In this document: positions 10,114 to 18,552 of the stretch, one piece after another
Position numbering within the stretch: position 1 is the first letter of the stretch
Layout of the letters: each line of letters begins with the position of its first letter
Assembly (NCBI RefSeq): GCF_000758625.1
Contig: NZ_CP009283.1
Coordinates: forward strand, 1,065,501 to 1,129,500
Direction: 5' to 3'
Origin: Paenibacillus sp. FSL R7-0273
GTDB lineage: Bacteria; Bacillota; Bacilli; Paenibacillales; Paenibacillaceae
Length of the DNA: 64,000 nucleotides
Notes under the pieces: model-generated
The model's input: only the letters and a program-made list of their open reading frames with translations
Databases searched by the model: none
What the model was told of the DNA's origin: nothing
Translations under genes and position numbers: made by a program

Positions 10114-11313
10114 TTAAGGTTTTACATAACTCAGAGGATTAACGGCCTTATTCTGCTTGATGACCTGAAAATGAAGATGAGGGCCGGTGCTGCGCCCGGT
10201 GTTGCCGAGTGTCCCGATTTGCTGGCCCTTGCTGATCCGCTCACCCTCGGAGACGGACATACTGTTCAGGTGCATATACCAGGTATCCAGCCCGTTGGCA
10301 TGCTTGATAATAATGTATTTGCCTCTTGCCCCCATCTGGTCGGAGGCTGTAACCTCGCCGTCCATCGCCGCATAGATCGGGTCCCCGATGCTGCCGGCAA
10401 TATCAATCCCGGAGTGATAGGCAGAGACGCCTTTAAACGGGTCAGAGCGGTAGCCGAAGCTTGAGGTGATGACTTTGGAGCGGGTAGGCCAGATGACTGC
10501 CGGTGCCAGCCTGGCTTTTTCGGCTAGCGCCTGCTTGGCCTGGAGCTGGGCTTCTGCGCTCTGCACCTCCTTCGCCTCAGTAATGGTGGCGGACAGGCTG
10601 GCAAGCAGCTCATCGAGCAGGCTGCGGATCTCCTCGTAATCATCCCGCGCCTCCTGCACCAGCCCCAGGGGGTCATCCTGATAAACGGCGATATATTCTC
10701 CGCCGACCTGGGGAGTTACAGTGCTCCTGATTGCGGAAGTGACGGCCCCGAGGCGGAAGCTTACAGCGGGGAGGGAAGTGACAGCGGAGCTGGAATGTAC
10801 TCCTCCTGCTGCAGCGGCTCTGGTGTTAACGGCAGCTGCCGCGGTATAGGCGGCAAGGCGGTTTCCTGACTCTGCAGCCGGAATGCTTCCTGAGGTGGAG
10901 GCAGAATCTCTGTCTGCATCCGTGTCTGCCTCGCTATCTTCCTCGGTTTCAATCAGTGACTGCAGCTGTGCCTCAAGCTCGCTGACACTCTTGAGCTTGT
11001 CTTTAATGGTCTCGGCTTCCTCAAACAATTCTGTAACCTGGCTGCGGAGCTGCTGCAGCGTATGGTCCTTGTCGGCCACCTTTACCTCCATGCGGAGATT
11101 GGCGAGTGACAAGGCAGCGGCCTCGGCCTCGAGCTCCGCAATGGAGCGTGAGGCATGAAAATGCATCGAGGTGACCAGACTGGAAATGGACAGGGCGGCG
11201 GCAGCCGGCAGGACCAGGGCAAGCGGCTTGGACAGCTGGAGCTGTCTGACCGGACGTCCGGCTTCACGGACAACAAGCAGGGTAATCCGGTTATCCTTAT
11301 GCTGGGTTTTCAT
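10114..11313 (-). CDS. Membrane-anchored M23 (LytM) peptidase
   Basis: 399 residues. A basic N-terminus and one membrane helix (about residues 25-45), then a coiled coil of about 80 residues, a variable Ser/Ala/Thr linker, a second helical stretch, and a C-terminal LytM domain. Zinc ligands are visible: H in YHSGIDIAG and the HLHF motif near the end (GPHLHFQV). Predicted to cut peptide cross-links in peptidoglycan outside the membrane. Start chosen at ATG 11313 because GGAGA lies 5 nt upstream on the minus strand; an in-frame ATG at 11391 lacks a ribosome site. It is the first gene of a two-gene operon with the bactofilin. Confidence 0.9.
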   Translation of the reverse strand: MKTQHKDNRITLLVVREAGRPVRQLQLSKPLALVLPAAAALSISSLVTSMHFHASRSIAELEAEAAALSLANLRMEVKVADKDHTLQQLRSQVTELFEEAETIKDKLKSVSELEAQLQSLIETEEDSEADTDADRDSASTSGSIPAAESGNRLAAYTAAAAVNTRAAAAGGVHSSSAVTSLPAVSFRLGAVTSAIRSTVTPQVGGEYIAVYQDDPLGLVQEARDDYEEIRSLLDELLASLSATITEAKEVQSAEAQLQAKQALAEKARLAPAVIWPTRSKVITSSFGYRSDPFKGVSAYHSGIDIAGSIGDPIYAAMDGEVTASDQMGARGKYIIIKHANGLDTWYMHLNSMSVSEGERISKGQQIGTLGNTGRSTGPHLHFQVIKQNKAVNPLSYVKP

Positions 11314-11562
11314 AGCTTCTCCTTCCTGCGGCTGGACGCCGCCTTGTAAGGCTGTGGAATTAGCGCTCCGGCAATAATCAGCAGGGCTCATCCGATTTGT
11401 CCTATTACTCTATGTATTCCGGCTGCTGGATGAACATGACAACGGTTTGCTTGAATAAAGTGGGAGAGTTACGGCAAAACCTGTACTAGATAAGGCATGT
11501 CCGGATAGGAAAACAGCATGTCAGCAGAACTTGTATGCCGGGATTCCGGGGGAGGTGACGGA

Positions 11563-12996
11563 TTGAAAATCATAGCGGTTTTACTGGGCCTTTTTGTGCT
11601 GCAGACTGCGGTTATTCTGCTGCTTGAATACCGCCGCCCGCAGAGGGCGCTGGCCTGGCTGTTCCTCAGCTTCTGCTGTCCTCCGGCAGGTCTTGCACTC
11701 TATTATTTCCTAGGGCGGGATTACTGGCAGAGCCGCAGAGTAAGCAGGCGCTGTACCCCTGCTAAGCGACAGGAAATCCGTACCCATGTCAGCGGCAAAA
11801 TAAAAATGGTCAAAAAACCTGAAGACTGCGGCAATCCCGCCTTTACCGGCCGGGAGCAGCTGCTCCGCCTGCTCTCCGGGCTGTCGGGCATGAAGATTAC
11901 AGGCCGGAATCACTGCCGGGTGCTGCTGAATGCAGGCGTTGCCTATGCTGCCATGCTGGAGGCGATGGAGGCTGCACGTGAGCATATTCACCTGGAATTT
12001 TATATTTTCCGGGATGATGAGATTGGAGAGCAGTTCCAGGATACGCTGATCCGCAAAGCGCGGCAGGGGGTGAAGGTCCGGCTTTTGTGCGACGGTCTGG
12101 GCAGTCATGGACTCAGCAGGCGGTTTATCCGGACGCTGAAAAATGCGGGGGTGGAGATGCATTTCTTTTTGCCTCCGCTGATCTCGCTGCTGGAACGCCG
12201 GTTCAATTACCGGAATCACCGCAAAATTGTGGTGGTCGACGGTCTGGTCGGTTTTACAGGCGGGATGAATGTGGGGGACGATTACTTAGGCAAAGATCCC
12301 AAAATGGGCTACTGGCGTGACACTCATCTGCAGCTGGAGGGGGATACGGTATATGATCTGCAGGATGTATTCCTGAAGGACTGGAAGCTGGCGGCAGGAG
12401 AGCTGCTGAGCCACCCGCGTTTTTTTCCGGAGCATCACTGTAAGGGGGAGGAAGCAGCGCTGATTGTTGCGAGCGGACCAGACGGGGCTATAGACGCGTC
12501 ACAGGGGATGTTTTTTGGTGCGCTTTGCGCAGCCAGGAGGCGGATCTGGATTACCTCGCCTTATTTTATACCTGATCCTGCGATTTGCCGGGCGCTGAAG
12601 AATGCGGTGCTGGGCGGAGTGGATGTGCGGATTATCATTCCGGGCAAACCGGACAATAAGCTCGTCTATGCGGCGTCTCTGTCCTATCTGGAGAATCTGC
12701 AGGATGCCGGAGTGAAGTTCTACCGCTATACTGCTGGCTTCATGCATGCCAAGGTAATGATCATCGATGATCTGCTCGCGGCGGCAGGCAGTGCTAACCT
12801 GGACATGCGCAGCTTCTATTCCAATTTTGAGCTGACGGCGGTGCTGCTTGCTCCTGATACGGTTGCCGGGCTGGCGGAGGCCTTCGAAAAGGATCTGAAG
12901 CACAGCGAGTTTATTGATCCCGATAAGTTCATGAGGCGCGGAAGGAATGTCAAGTTGATTCAAGGTCTTTGTCAGCTGTTATCTCCGCTATTATGA
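11563..12996 (+). CDS. cls: Cardiolipin synthase (phospholipase D superfamily)
   Basis: About 477 residues. Two N-terminal membrane helices (residues about 1-45) precede two HKD motifs, HRKIVVVDGLVGFTGG and HAKVMIIDDLLAAAGSANLD, that form one active site and join two phosphatidylglycerol molecules into cardiolipin at the membrane. Start: TTG 11563 with GGAGG 7 nt upstream fits better than ATG 11518, which would add 15 polar residues before the first membrane helix and has no clear ribosome site. Transcribed divergently from the M23 peptidase operon. Paralogues (ClsA, YwiE and YwjE types) cannot be told apart by eye. Confidence 0.93.
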   Translation: MKIIAVLLGLFVLQTAVILLLEYRRPQRALAWLFLSFCCPPAGLALYYFLGRDYWQSRRVSRRCTPAKRQEIRTHVSGKIKMVKKPEDCGNPAFTGREQLLRLLSGLSGMKITGRNHCRVLLNAGVAYAAMLEAMEAAREHIHLEFYIFRDDEIGEQFQDTLIRKARQGVKVRLLCDGLGSHGLSRRFIRTLKNAGVEMHFFLPPLISLLERRFNYRNHRKIVVVDGLVGFTGGMNVGDDYLGKDPKMGYWRDTHLQLEGDTVYDLQDVFLKDWKLAAGELLSHPRFFPEHHCKGEEAALIVASGPDGAIDASQGMFFGALCAARRRIWITSPYFIPDPAICRALKNAVLGGVDVRIIIPGKPDNKLVYAASLSYLENLQDAGVKFYRYTAGFMHAKVMIIDDLLAAAGSANLDMRSFYSNFELTAVLLAPDTVAGLAEAFEKDLKHSEFIDPDKFMRRGRNVKLIQGLCQLLSPLL

Positions 12997-13067
12997 CCAA
13001 AAATAGGACTAAACCTTAACTTTTCTAAGGCGCGAATATGTTCCATACCTTATTTGACCGCCTTTTA

Positions 13068-13076
13068 TGATATAAT
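13068..13076 (+). promoter_or_regulatory. Extended -10 promoter before the yitT-family gene
   Basis: TGATATAAT is a perfect extended -10 (TG-n-TATAAT), about 90 bp before the start codon. The nearest TTGACC (13054-13059) is only 11 bp away and cannot be its -35, so recognition would rely on the extended -10. Confidence 0.5.
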
Positions 13077-13163
13077 GTAAGTACGAGAAGAAGCATAAGA
13101 AAGTGTACCTTGAACCTTATACTTTCCGTTATTCTTTGGATACTTATTTATAGGGGGAGTTCT

Positions 13164-14078
13164 ATGAATGTAAGCCAGCAAATCTTTACGAGTGAGGATG
13201 AGAAAAAGCCTCTGAAAGCCGGTTCTATGAAGGCGGCCAGGCTGCGGCTGGCCCATCGGATTATCATGATGGTGCTCGGCGCGGGAATGATGTCCGTTGC
13301 GCTGGAAATTTTTCTCGTTCCCAATGAGTTGATTGACGGCGGAATAACAGGTATTTCCATTATGCTATCCCATATTTTTCATATTCCTCTCGGCATTTTG
13401 CTGACCCTGCTCAACCTTCCGTTTCTGATTATCGGTTACAAGCAGATCGGCAAAACCTTTGCCTTGTCCACATTGTTTGCGGTAGTTGTAATGTCCATCG
13501 GCACACAATTATTGCATCCGGTAAATCCGATAACCGTTGAACCGCTGCTGGCAGCAGTGTTCGGCGGCGTTATTCTCGGCGTCGGTGTGGGACTCGTAGT
13601 CAGATACGGGGGCTCGCTGGACGGCACTGAAATCGTGGCTATCCTGGTCGCCAAGAAGCTGCCGTTTTCGGTAGGTGAAGTGGTGATGTTCTTCAACTTC
13701 TTTATTCTGTCCGGGGCGGGCTTTGTCTTCGGCTGGAATAACGCCATGTTTTCTTTAATTGCGTATTACATTGCTTTCAAAATGATCGATATTACACTCG
13801 AGGGCCTGGACCAGTCCAAATCGGTCTGGATCATCAGCGACAAATTCCGTGATATCGGTGAAGCGCTGACAGAACGTCTGGGACGCGGAGTTACTTATCT
13901 CGATGGTGAAGGCGGCTTTTCCGGGGAAAACAAAAAAGTGATCTTCGTGGTCATTACACGTTTGGAAGAAGCGAAGCTTAAATCCATTGTTGAAGACTGG
14001 GATTCCGACGCCTTTATTGCGATCGGCAATATCCACGATGTTAAAGGCGGCCGCTTTAAAAAGAAATCAATCCACTAG
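13164..14078 (+). CDS. YitT family membrane protein
   Basis: 304 residues. Five to six membrane helices in the first two thirds, then a soluble C-terminal domain of about 90 residues (DUF2179) rich in alternating charged and hydrophobic residues (KKVIFVVITRLEEAKLK). This is the YitT/YvjA/YpjC family found in several copies in Bacillus and Paenibacillus. The start at ATG 13164 follows GGGGGAG with good spacing; an in-frame ATG at 13110 has no ribosome site. The biochemical role is unknown. It stands alone, with a weak inverted-repeat region downstream. Confidence 0.9.
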   Translation: MNVSQQIFTSEDEKKPLKAGSMKAARLRLAHRIIMMVLGAGMMSVALEIFLVPNELIDGGITGISIMLSHIFHIPLGILLTLLNLPFLIIGYKQIGKTFALSTLFAVVVMSIGTQLLHPVNPITVEPLLAAVFGGVILGVGVGLVVRYGGSLDGTEIVAILVAKKLPFSVGEVVMFFNFFILSGAGFVFGWNNAMFSLIAYYIAFKMIDITLEGLDQSKSVWIISDKFRDIGEALTERLGRGVTYLDGEGGFSGENKKVIFVVITRLEEAKLKSIVEDWDSDAFIAIGNIHDVKGGRFKKKSIH

Positions 14079-14110
14079 CGTCATCCGGGGGAACGGATAC
14101 GCGGTCTGAA

Positions 14111-14192
14111 GGAAGGTATATTTACGAAAGTCAGAGTAACCAATCCGGTGCCTGCAGCAAGCTGCACCGAATTCTCATATATAATACCTTCC
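14111..14192 (+). other. Nested inverted repeat downstream of the YitT gene
   Basis: Nine bases at 14111-14119 (GGAAGGTAT) pair with 14184-14192, enclosing a smaller hairpin (CGGTGC with GCACCG). No T run follows, so it is not a standard terminator. A second hairpin at about 14213-14250 resembles the sspH terminator but also lacks a T run. Confidence 0.4.
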
Positions 14193-14269
14193 GTCCAAAA
14201 GCTGGACGCCTGATAAGCCCGCAGCCTGATATAGGCAATTGCGGGCTTATGGCTGTCTCCGGGACCAGG

Positions 14270-15154
14270 TCAGGGGAGCTTCGCGGCAATTTCGCCTACA
14301 GGCTGCGGGGGAACCTTTGCGATAAGATCACCAGTGCGGGCCAGCCGTTCTTCAATATTCAGCAGATGAAAATCCAGCGGTGAAACGTTGCGGGCAACCT
14401 CTTCCCATAGCAGCGGCGTGGATACGGTTGCCCCCGGCCTTGCGCGCGGGGTATAAGGGGCGGCCAGTGTTTTTCCGCCGTAATGCTGGAGGTAATCGAA
14501 ATAGATCCTGTCGCCCCGGTTTTTCTTCAACCGCTCCAGCGTGAACAGGTCAGGGCGCTTCTCGGTCACATAACGTCCGATGAAATGCCCTGTCTTCCGC
14601 AGCTCCTCAAAGGTAATTCCCTGGCGCACGGGGACAATAATCTGAACCCCTGTTGCCCCGGAGGTTTTGGGAACAGAGGCCAGGCCCAGCGACTTGAGCA
14701 CCTCGCCGACCAGGGCGGCTGCCTCCATTATCCGCGGCTCCACCTCAAGGGATGGATCAAGATCAATCATCCACTCACAGGGCAGATCGCTGCCTTCATA
14801 ATGCAGGGAAGGATGAAACTCAAGTGCAGCCAGATTGCCCAGCCACAGCAGCTCCGGCAAGCCGTGCAGGACGATATACTCAATCCCGTCCTGCACGGCT
14901 GTCCTGATAAATGCCGGCCTGGGCTGAGGGGCATTCTTCTGGTAAAAGGACATTCCCGGCACGCCGTGCGGATAGCGGATGACGGTAAGCAGCCGGTTCC
15001 TGCAGTAGTGCAGGAGGTAAGGGGACAGGGCAGCCAGCTTCTGCAGATAAATCCGCTTGGTAATGCCCATCTCCGGCCAGAGCGGCTTATCGGGATTCGT
15101 AACGGTTATCTCCTGTCCGTCGATGACTATTGTGCCTTTCAGGGCTGCAGGCAT
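14270..15154 (-). CDS. ligD: LigD-type DNA polymerase/primase (NHEJ)
   Basis: 294 residues, the stand-alone form of the polymerase domain that in Mycobacterium or Pseudomonas is fused to ligase in LigD. It fills gaps, preferring ribonucleotides, at broken ends held by Ku. The metal-binding acidic pair is visible in MIDLDPS and other family motifs include TNPDKPLWP near the start and the C-terminal YTPRARPGA. Start ATG 15154, with AAAGGAGG 7 nt upstream on the minus strand. Last gene of the operon Ku - ligase - polymerase, 25 bp after the ligase stop. No nuclease (phosphoesterase) domain is attached. Confidence 0.93.
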   Translation of the reverse strand: MPAALKGTIVIDGQEITVTNPDKPLWPEMGITKRIYLQKLAALSPYLLHYCRNRLLTVIRYPHGVPGMSFYQKNAPQPRPAFIRTAVQDGIEYIVLHGLPELLWLGNLAALEFHPSLHYEGSDLPCEWMIDLDPSLEVEPRIMEAAALVGEVLKSLGLASVPKTSGATGVQIIVPVRQGITFEELRKTGHFIGRYVTEKRPDLFTLERLKKNRGDRIYFDYLQHYGGKTLAAPYTPRARPGATVSTPLLWEEVARNVSPLDFHLLNIEERLARTGDLIAKVPPQPVGEIAAKLP

Positions 15155-15179
15155 TCGAAATCCTCCTTTCTAAGAACAT

Positions 15180-16127
15180 TCAGCCGCGCTGCTCCAGCCG
15201 GCAGGCATCCGGCGGCAGATCCACCTGCGCCTGGATAACCGGCTGGCGCAGTGTGCCGGACGGGTTCCACTCCAGAAAATGCAGCTTGAACACCAGGGTG
15301 GGGCTAATCCACACCGCATCCTTGCTGCGCTCCGGCATGGCTGCAAAGGGCGATGACGGCAGGGCCAGGCTGTGCGCCTGCGCAGTGAGATTACGCCAGT
15401 CTGCTGCCGTCATTCTTCCAGCCCCGGCATGCCCGATGTAGTGAAGCCTGCCTTCATCGTCATACAGTCCGAGAAGCAGGGCATTCACGATGCCGTCCCG
15501 GAAGGTGACCCCTCCGGCTACAGCGGTCACATCCAGAATGTTCTTGCGCTTCAGCCATCGCGCATCCTTGCCGCCCGGAGCATAGGTGCTGCCTGTATCC
15601 TTGCAGATAATGCCCTCCAGCCCTCCACTGCAGGCAGCGGCGAACAGCTGTGCAGGATCTGAATAGCTCGGCACATTCTGCACATGGGGGTGGGGCAGCA
15701 GCACGTCCCGCAGGATCTGCTGGCGTACGGACAACGGCCGGTCCAGCAGCCATTCACCGTTGCAGTACAGAATATCGAATACCATATACAGCACCGGAAC
15801 CTGCGGCTGTACCGCCCGGACAGCCGCTTCGCTTCTTACGCCGTCACGCCGCATCACCTCGTGAAAGGACGGCTTCCCCCCGCTCAGGGCAATAACCTCA
15901 CCGTCAAGAATATAGCTGTCTGCGCGGCAGTAACGTCCCTCTGCCGTCAGCTCGGGATACTGCATTGTGCGCCGGTTGCCCCGGCGGTTTACAAGCTCTA
16001 TGGGGCCTCCGTCATAATAAGAGAGCATCCGGACACCGTCCCATTTAATCTGCGCGATCCACTGGCTGCCGGCAGGAAGCTGTGCAGCAAGCATCGGCTC
16101 GAATGGCTTAACCGGCTTCAGATCCAT
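15180..16127 (-). CDS. ATP-dependent DNA ligase (NHEJ)
   Basis: 315 residues. Adenylation domain with the active-site motif KWDG (lysine near residue 28), then nucleotide-binding motifs typical of the family (YILDGEVIAL, EGIICKD and RWLKRKN), and a C-terminal OB-fold. It seals double-strand breaks brought together by Ku. It corresponds to the ligase domain of LigD made as a separate protein. Read from the same transcript as Ku, whose stop lies 33 bp upstream. Start ATG 16127 follows AAGGAGG on the minus strand. Confidence 0.93.
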   Translation of the reverse strand: MDLKPVKPFEPMLAAQLPAGSQWIAQIKWDGVRMLSYYDGGPIELVNRRGNRRTMQYPELTAEGRYCRADSYILDGEVIALSGGKPSFHEVMRRDGVRSEAAVRAVQPQVPVLYMVFDILYCNGEWLLDRPLSVRQQILRDVLLPHPHVQNVPSYSDPAQLFAAACSGGLEGIICKDTGSTYAPGGKDARWLKRKNILDVTAVAGGVTFRDGIVNALLLGLYDDEGRLHYIGHAGAGRMTAADWRNLTAQAHSLALPSSPFAAMPERSKDAVWISPTLVFKLHFLEWNPSGTLRQPVIQAQVDLPPDACRLEQRG

Positions 16128-16160
16128 TACACTGCCTCCTTGGTGGCTGAACAGGATAAG

Positions 16161-17132
16161 TTAAGATACGGTTTCTTTGCTTTTGGTGCTGCGGCGTTTG
16201 GCTTTTGGCGCAATGACCGGAATGGGTCCGGTAGCTTCGCTGATCACAGGAGTGCCGGGTACAGCTTCGGCACCGCTGGCCTTGACTGTTCTTTTTCGTG
16301 TGCCGGCAGCACTCTTGGACTTGCCGGCAGCGGCGGCGGGAGCAGTCCCGGGATCGCTCGGGATATGCTGGACCGCCTCGATACTGGCCTGCAGCGCGGC
16401 CATCAGGTCGATCACATTGCTCTCCTGCCGTGCCGGGGCGATGTGGAATTCCTCGCCGGAAATTTTGTGCGAGATCAGATCCAGCATCCGCTGGCGGTAG
16501 TCATCGGTATACTTGCCCGGCTCAAACGGGGTGGACAGCTGGGAGATCAGCAGCTTGGCCATTTCCAGCTCCTTGTCGCTGACAATTCCGGCTTCCGGGA
16601 GTCCCGGAACCTGCGTAACCGGGCGTACCTCATCCGGATAAAAAATCGTCTCAATCGCCAGACAGTTTTCCAGCACCCGGATGGCCGCCAGACTGCTTTT
16701 GGAACGGATGGAAATCTTGGCGATTCCGATTTTGCCCGTCTGGCGCATCGCCTCCATTAAGAGCCGGTAGGCGTTGCTGCCGGCCTGGTCCGGGGACAGG
16801 TAGTAGGTTTTTTGAAAATAAATCGGGTCAATCTCCGTCAGGTCCACAAAGTCCAGAATGGTAATGCTTTTGCTGCTCTCCTCGGTCAGCTGCTCCAGCT
16901 CCTCCTTGTCGAAGAGGACAAACTTGCCTTTTTCATATTCATAGCCCTTGCCGATTTCCTCCCAGTTCACTTCCTTTTCACAGACCGGACATTTGCGCAC
17001 ATAGGACAGCGGGCTTCCGCATTCCTTATGGATGTACCTGAGGGAAATGTCTTTATCCTCGGTTGCCGAGAACATTTTGACCGGGACATGCACAAGGCCG
17101 AAGCTGATGGCCCCTTTCCAAACGGTATGCAT
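16161..17132 (-). CDS. ku: Ku protein (NHEJ end binding)
   Basis: 323 residues. Starts MHTVWKGAISFGLVHVPVKMF, the classic bacterial Ku N-terminus; a beta-barrel core of about 250 residues that forms a ring around DNA ends follows. The last 70 residues are rich in Ala, Lys, Arg and Ser, a disordered basic tail that in bacterial Ku modulates DNA threading and ligase recruitment. Start at ATG 17132 has AGGAGG 8 nt upstream; an in-frame ATG at 17174 lies before this site. First gene of the three-gene NHEJ operon. In spore formers this system protects dormant spores from breaks. Confidence 0.95.
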   Translation of the reverse strand: MHTVWKGAISFGLVHVPVKMFSATEDKDISLRYIHKECGSPLSYVRKCPVCEKEVNWEEIGKGYEYEKGKFVLFDKEELEQLTEESSKSITILDFVDLTEIDPIYFQKTYYLSPDQAGSNAYRLLMEAMRQTGKIGIAKISIRSKSSLAAIRVLENCLAIETIFYPDEVRPVTQVPGLPEAGIVSDKELEMAKLLISQLSTPFEPGKYTDDYRQRMLDLISHKISGEEFHIAPARQESNVIDLMAALQASIEAVQHIPSDPGTAPAAAAGKSKSAAGTRKRTVKASGAEAVPGTPVISEATGPIPVIAPKAKRRSTKSKETVS

Positions 17133-17317
17133 GGATATCGCCTCCTGAGTATAAGTGCTGTATGAACTGAACATAACGATGTAATTACCGCTTAGTATGC
17201 TGTGACGGCGCTGTTTCTACCCTGATGCATTTTTTGCGAGCCTTGGGAAAAAATAAAGCCGGGCCTATAAAAGCGGCTTCCGCGTGGCATGCATCATTTA
17301 GAAAAAGGAGGGATATC

Positions 17318-17491
17318 GTGGACGAGGAACGTAAGGAGTGGCTGGACGACCTGTCTGAGCAGGATATTCCCGCCGAGGTTGTGGACTGGTCCGGTATTGT
17401 TGGTGATCCGGATGAAGAGGATTCCGGTCCGGAGGCCGGATATCTCGATGCCGAAGATACAATCGGTGAGCCAGAGGCGGATGAAGTGTAA
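17318..17491 (+). CDS. Small acidic protein of unknown function
   Basis: 57 residues, about one third Asp and Glu (for example GDPDEEDSGPEAG). GTG 17318 is preceded by AAAGGAGGG with 5-nt spacing, which decides the start over an in-frame ATG at 17225 lacking a site. It lies 25 bp before sspH in the same direction and could be part of the same transcript. Not recognised; coding evidence is the ribosome site and the unbroken frame. Confidence 0.6.
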   Translation: MDEERKEWLDDLSEQDIPAEVVDWSGIVGDPDEEDSGPEAGYLDAEDTIGEPEADEV

Positions 17492-17516
17492 CCAAACTTG
17501 AAGGAGACCTGAATTC

Positions 17517-17702
17517 ATGGACATTCAACGGGCAAAGGATATATATGCATCCAAGGAGATGATCCCGGTTCACCTGGACGGGAAGTCGGTTTGGATTGAG
17601 CGTGTGGACGAGGAAAATGGAATGGCAACGGTACAGGTTGGCTCACGTCCAACCAACACCCATACAGTTGGAGTAGACCGGCTGGAGGAGCAGGAGAAAT
17701 AG
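17517..17702 (+). CDS. sspH: H-type small acid-soluble spore protein
   Basis: 61 residues beginning MDIQRAKDIYASKEMIPV, close to the SspH family of Bacillus. These minor spore proteins are made in the forespore and kept in the spore core. The GAAGGAG ribosome site lies 9 nt upstream. It supports an endospore-forming host. No sigma-G promoter was identified with confidence in the 200 bp upstream. Confidence 0.92.
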   Translation: MDIQRAKDIYASKEMIPVHLDGKSVWIERVDEENGMATVQVGSRPTNTHTVGVDRLEEQEK

Positions 17703-17741
17703 CATGTTGTGTTTAGATTGACCGATTCGTTTCGGCATGTA

Positions 17742-17783
17742 AGCCCGCAGAGCCTGAGAGTAGGCATCTGCGGGCCTTTTTGT
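17742..17783 (+). terminator. Terminator after sspH
   Basis: GCCCGCAG (17743-17750) pairs with CTGCGGGC (17768-17775), followed by a T tract. The loop (AGCCTGA...TAGGC) also pairs internally. A near copy of this hairpin is at about 14213-14250. Confidence 0.88.
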
Positions 17784-17970
17784 TATTAACAGGGCAGGCT
17801 GCTGAAGTCATAATGAAGGTATGGATCAAAGTCTAATGCTGCATCGGTGTGGTGGTTCCCCGGAGAAGGGAAAGAAGGCGCCGTTTACTTTTTTTTATGC
17901 AAAATGTCCCTTTTGACCTCATTCGCTGCTTATAAGGAGTGTTAGGAATAAGAGAGGAGAGTTTCCGACT

Positions 17971-18552
17971 TTGGATGAGATGGAACACCTCGTTGTCCGG
18001 GTGCAGAACGGTGAAGTGGAGCCGTACGGGCAGATTGTTGAGACTTTTCAAAAGCCGATGTACCGTTACTGCAGCCGTCTGCTCAGCAATGCGGCTGAGG
18101 CTGAGGATGCAGTACAGGAGATTCTGGTTAAAGCCTATCAAAATATTGGCCAATACCGTCCGCTGGTCAGCTTCTCCTCATGGCTCTATAAAATCGCATA
18201 TCATCATTGCCTGCATATCATCCGCCAGCGCCAGCGGCACAACCGGCTGTTAATGCTGTTGAGGCCGCAGAAATATGCTGAGAGCCCGGAGCAGGCTATG
18301 GACCGTCACCTGTTTGATGAACCGCTGGCTGTGGCGCTTTCCCGGCTGAAAGCGGAGGAACGCAATTTGCTGGTGCTGCGGATTTTTGAAGAGCAAAGCT
18401 TTGCGGAAATGGCCGCTATCCTGGGGAAAAATACGGATACGGTCAAAAAAAGATACCAGCGCACGATCATTAAGCTCACTAACATGCTGCAAGCTCATAG
18501 AGAGGGGGAGGAAAATTGGACGAGCGCATCTCTACTGAAGAAAAATGGATAA
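17971..18552 (+). CDS. ECF-type RNA polymerase sigma factor
   Basis: 193 residues. Region 2 (about residues 25-90: AEDAVQEILVKAYQNIGQYRP) for -10 recognition, and region 4 (about 130-180: LLVLRIFEEQSFAEMAAILGKNTDTVKKR) with a helix-turn-helix for the -35. The start is TTG 17971 with GAGGAG 11 nt upstream; ATG 17980 is the alternative. The following gene overlaps by 37 nt and encodes a membrane protein with a short cytoplasmic N-terminus, the usual anti-sigma arrangement. No ECF autoregulatory promoter could be assigned with confidence in the 17830-17970 stretch. Confidence 0.92.
   Translation: MDEMEHLVVRVQNGEVEPYGQIVETFQKPMYRYCSRLLSNAAEAEDAVQEILVKAYQNIGQYRPLVSFSSWLYKIAYHHCLHIIRQRQRHNRLLMLLRPQKYAESPEQAMDRHLFDEPLAVALSRLKAEERNLLVLRIFEEQSFAEMAAILGKNTDTVKKRYQRTIIKLTNMLQAHREGEENWTSASLLKKNG

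Noticed and set aside
13054..13076. TTGACC plus TATAAT as a standard promoter for the YitT-type gene
   Set aside because: The spacer is 11 bp, too short; kept only as an extended -10.
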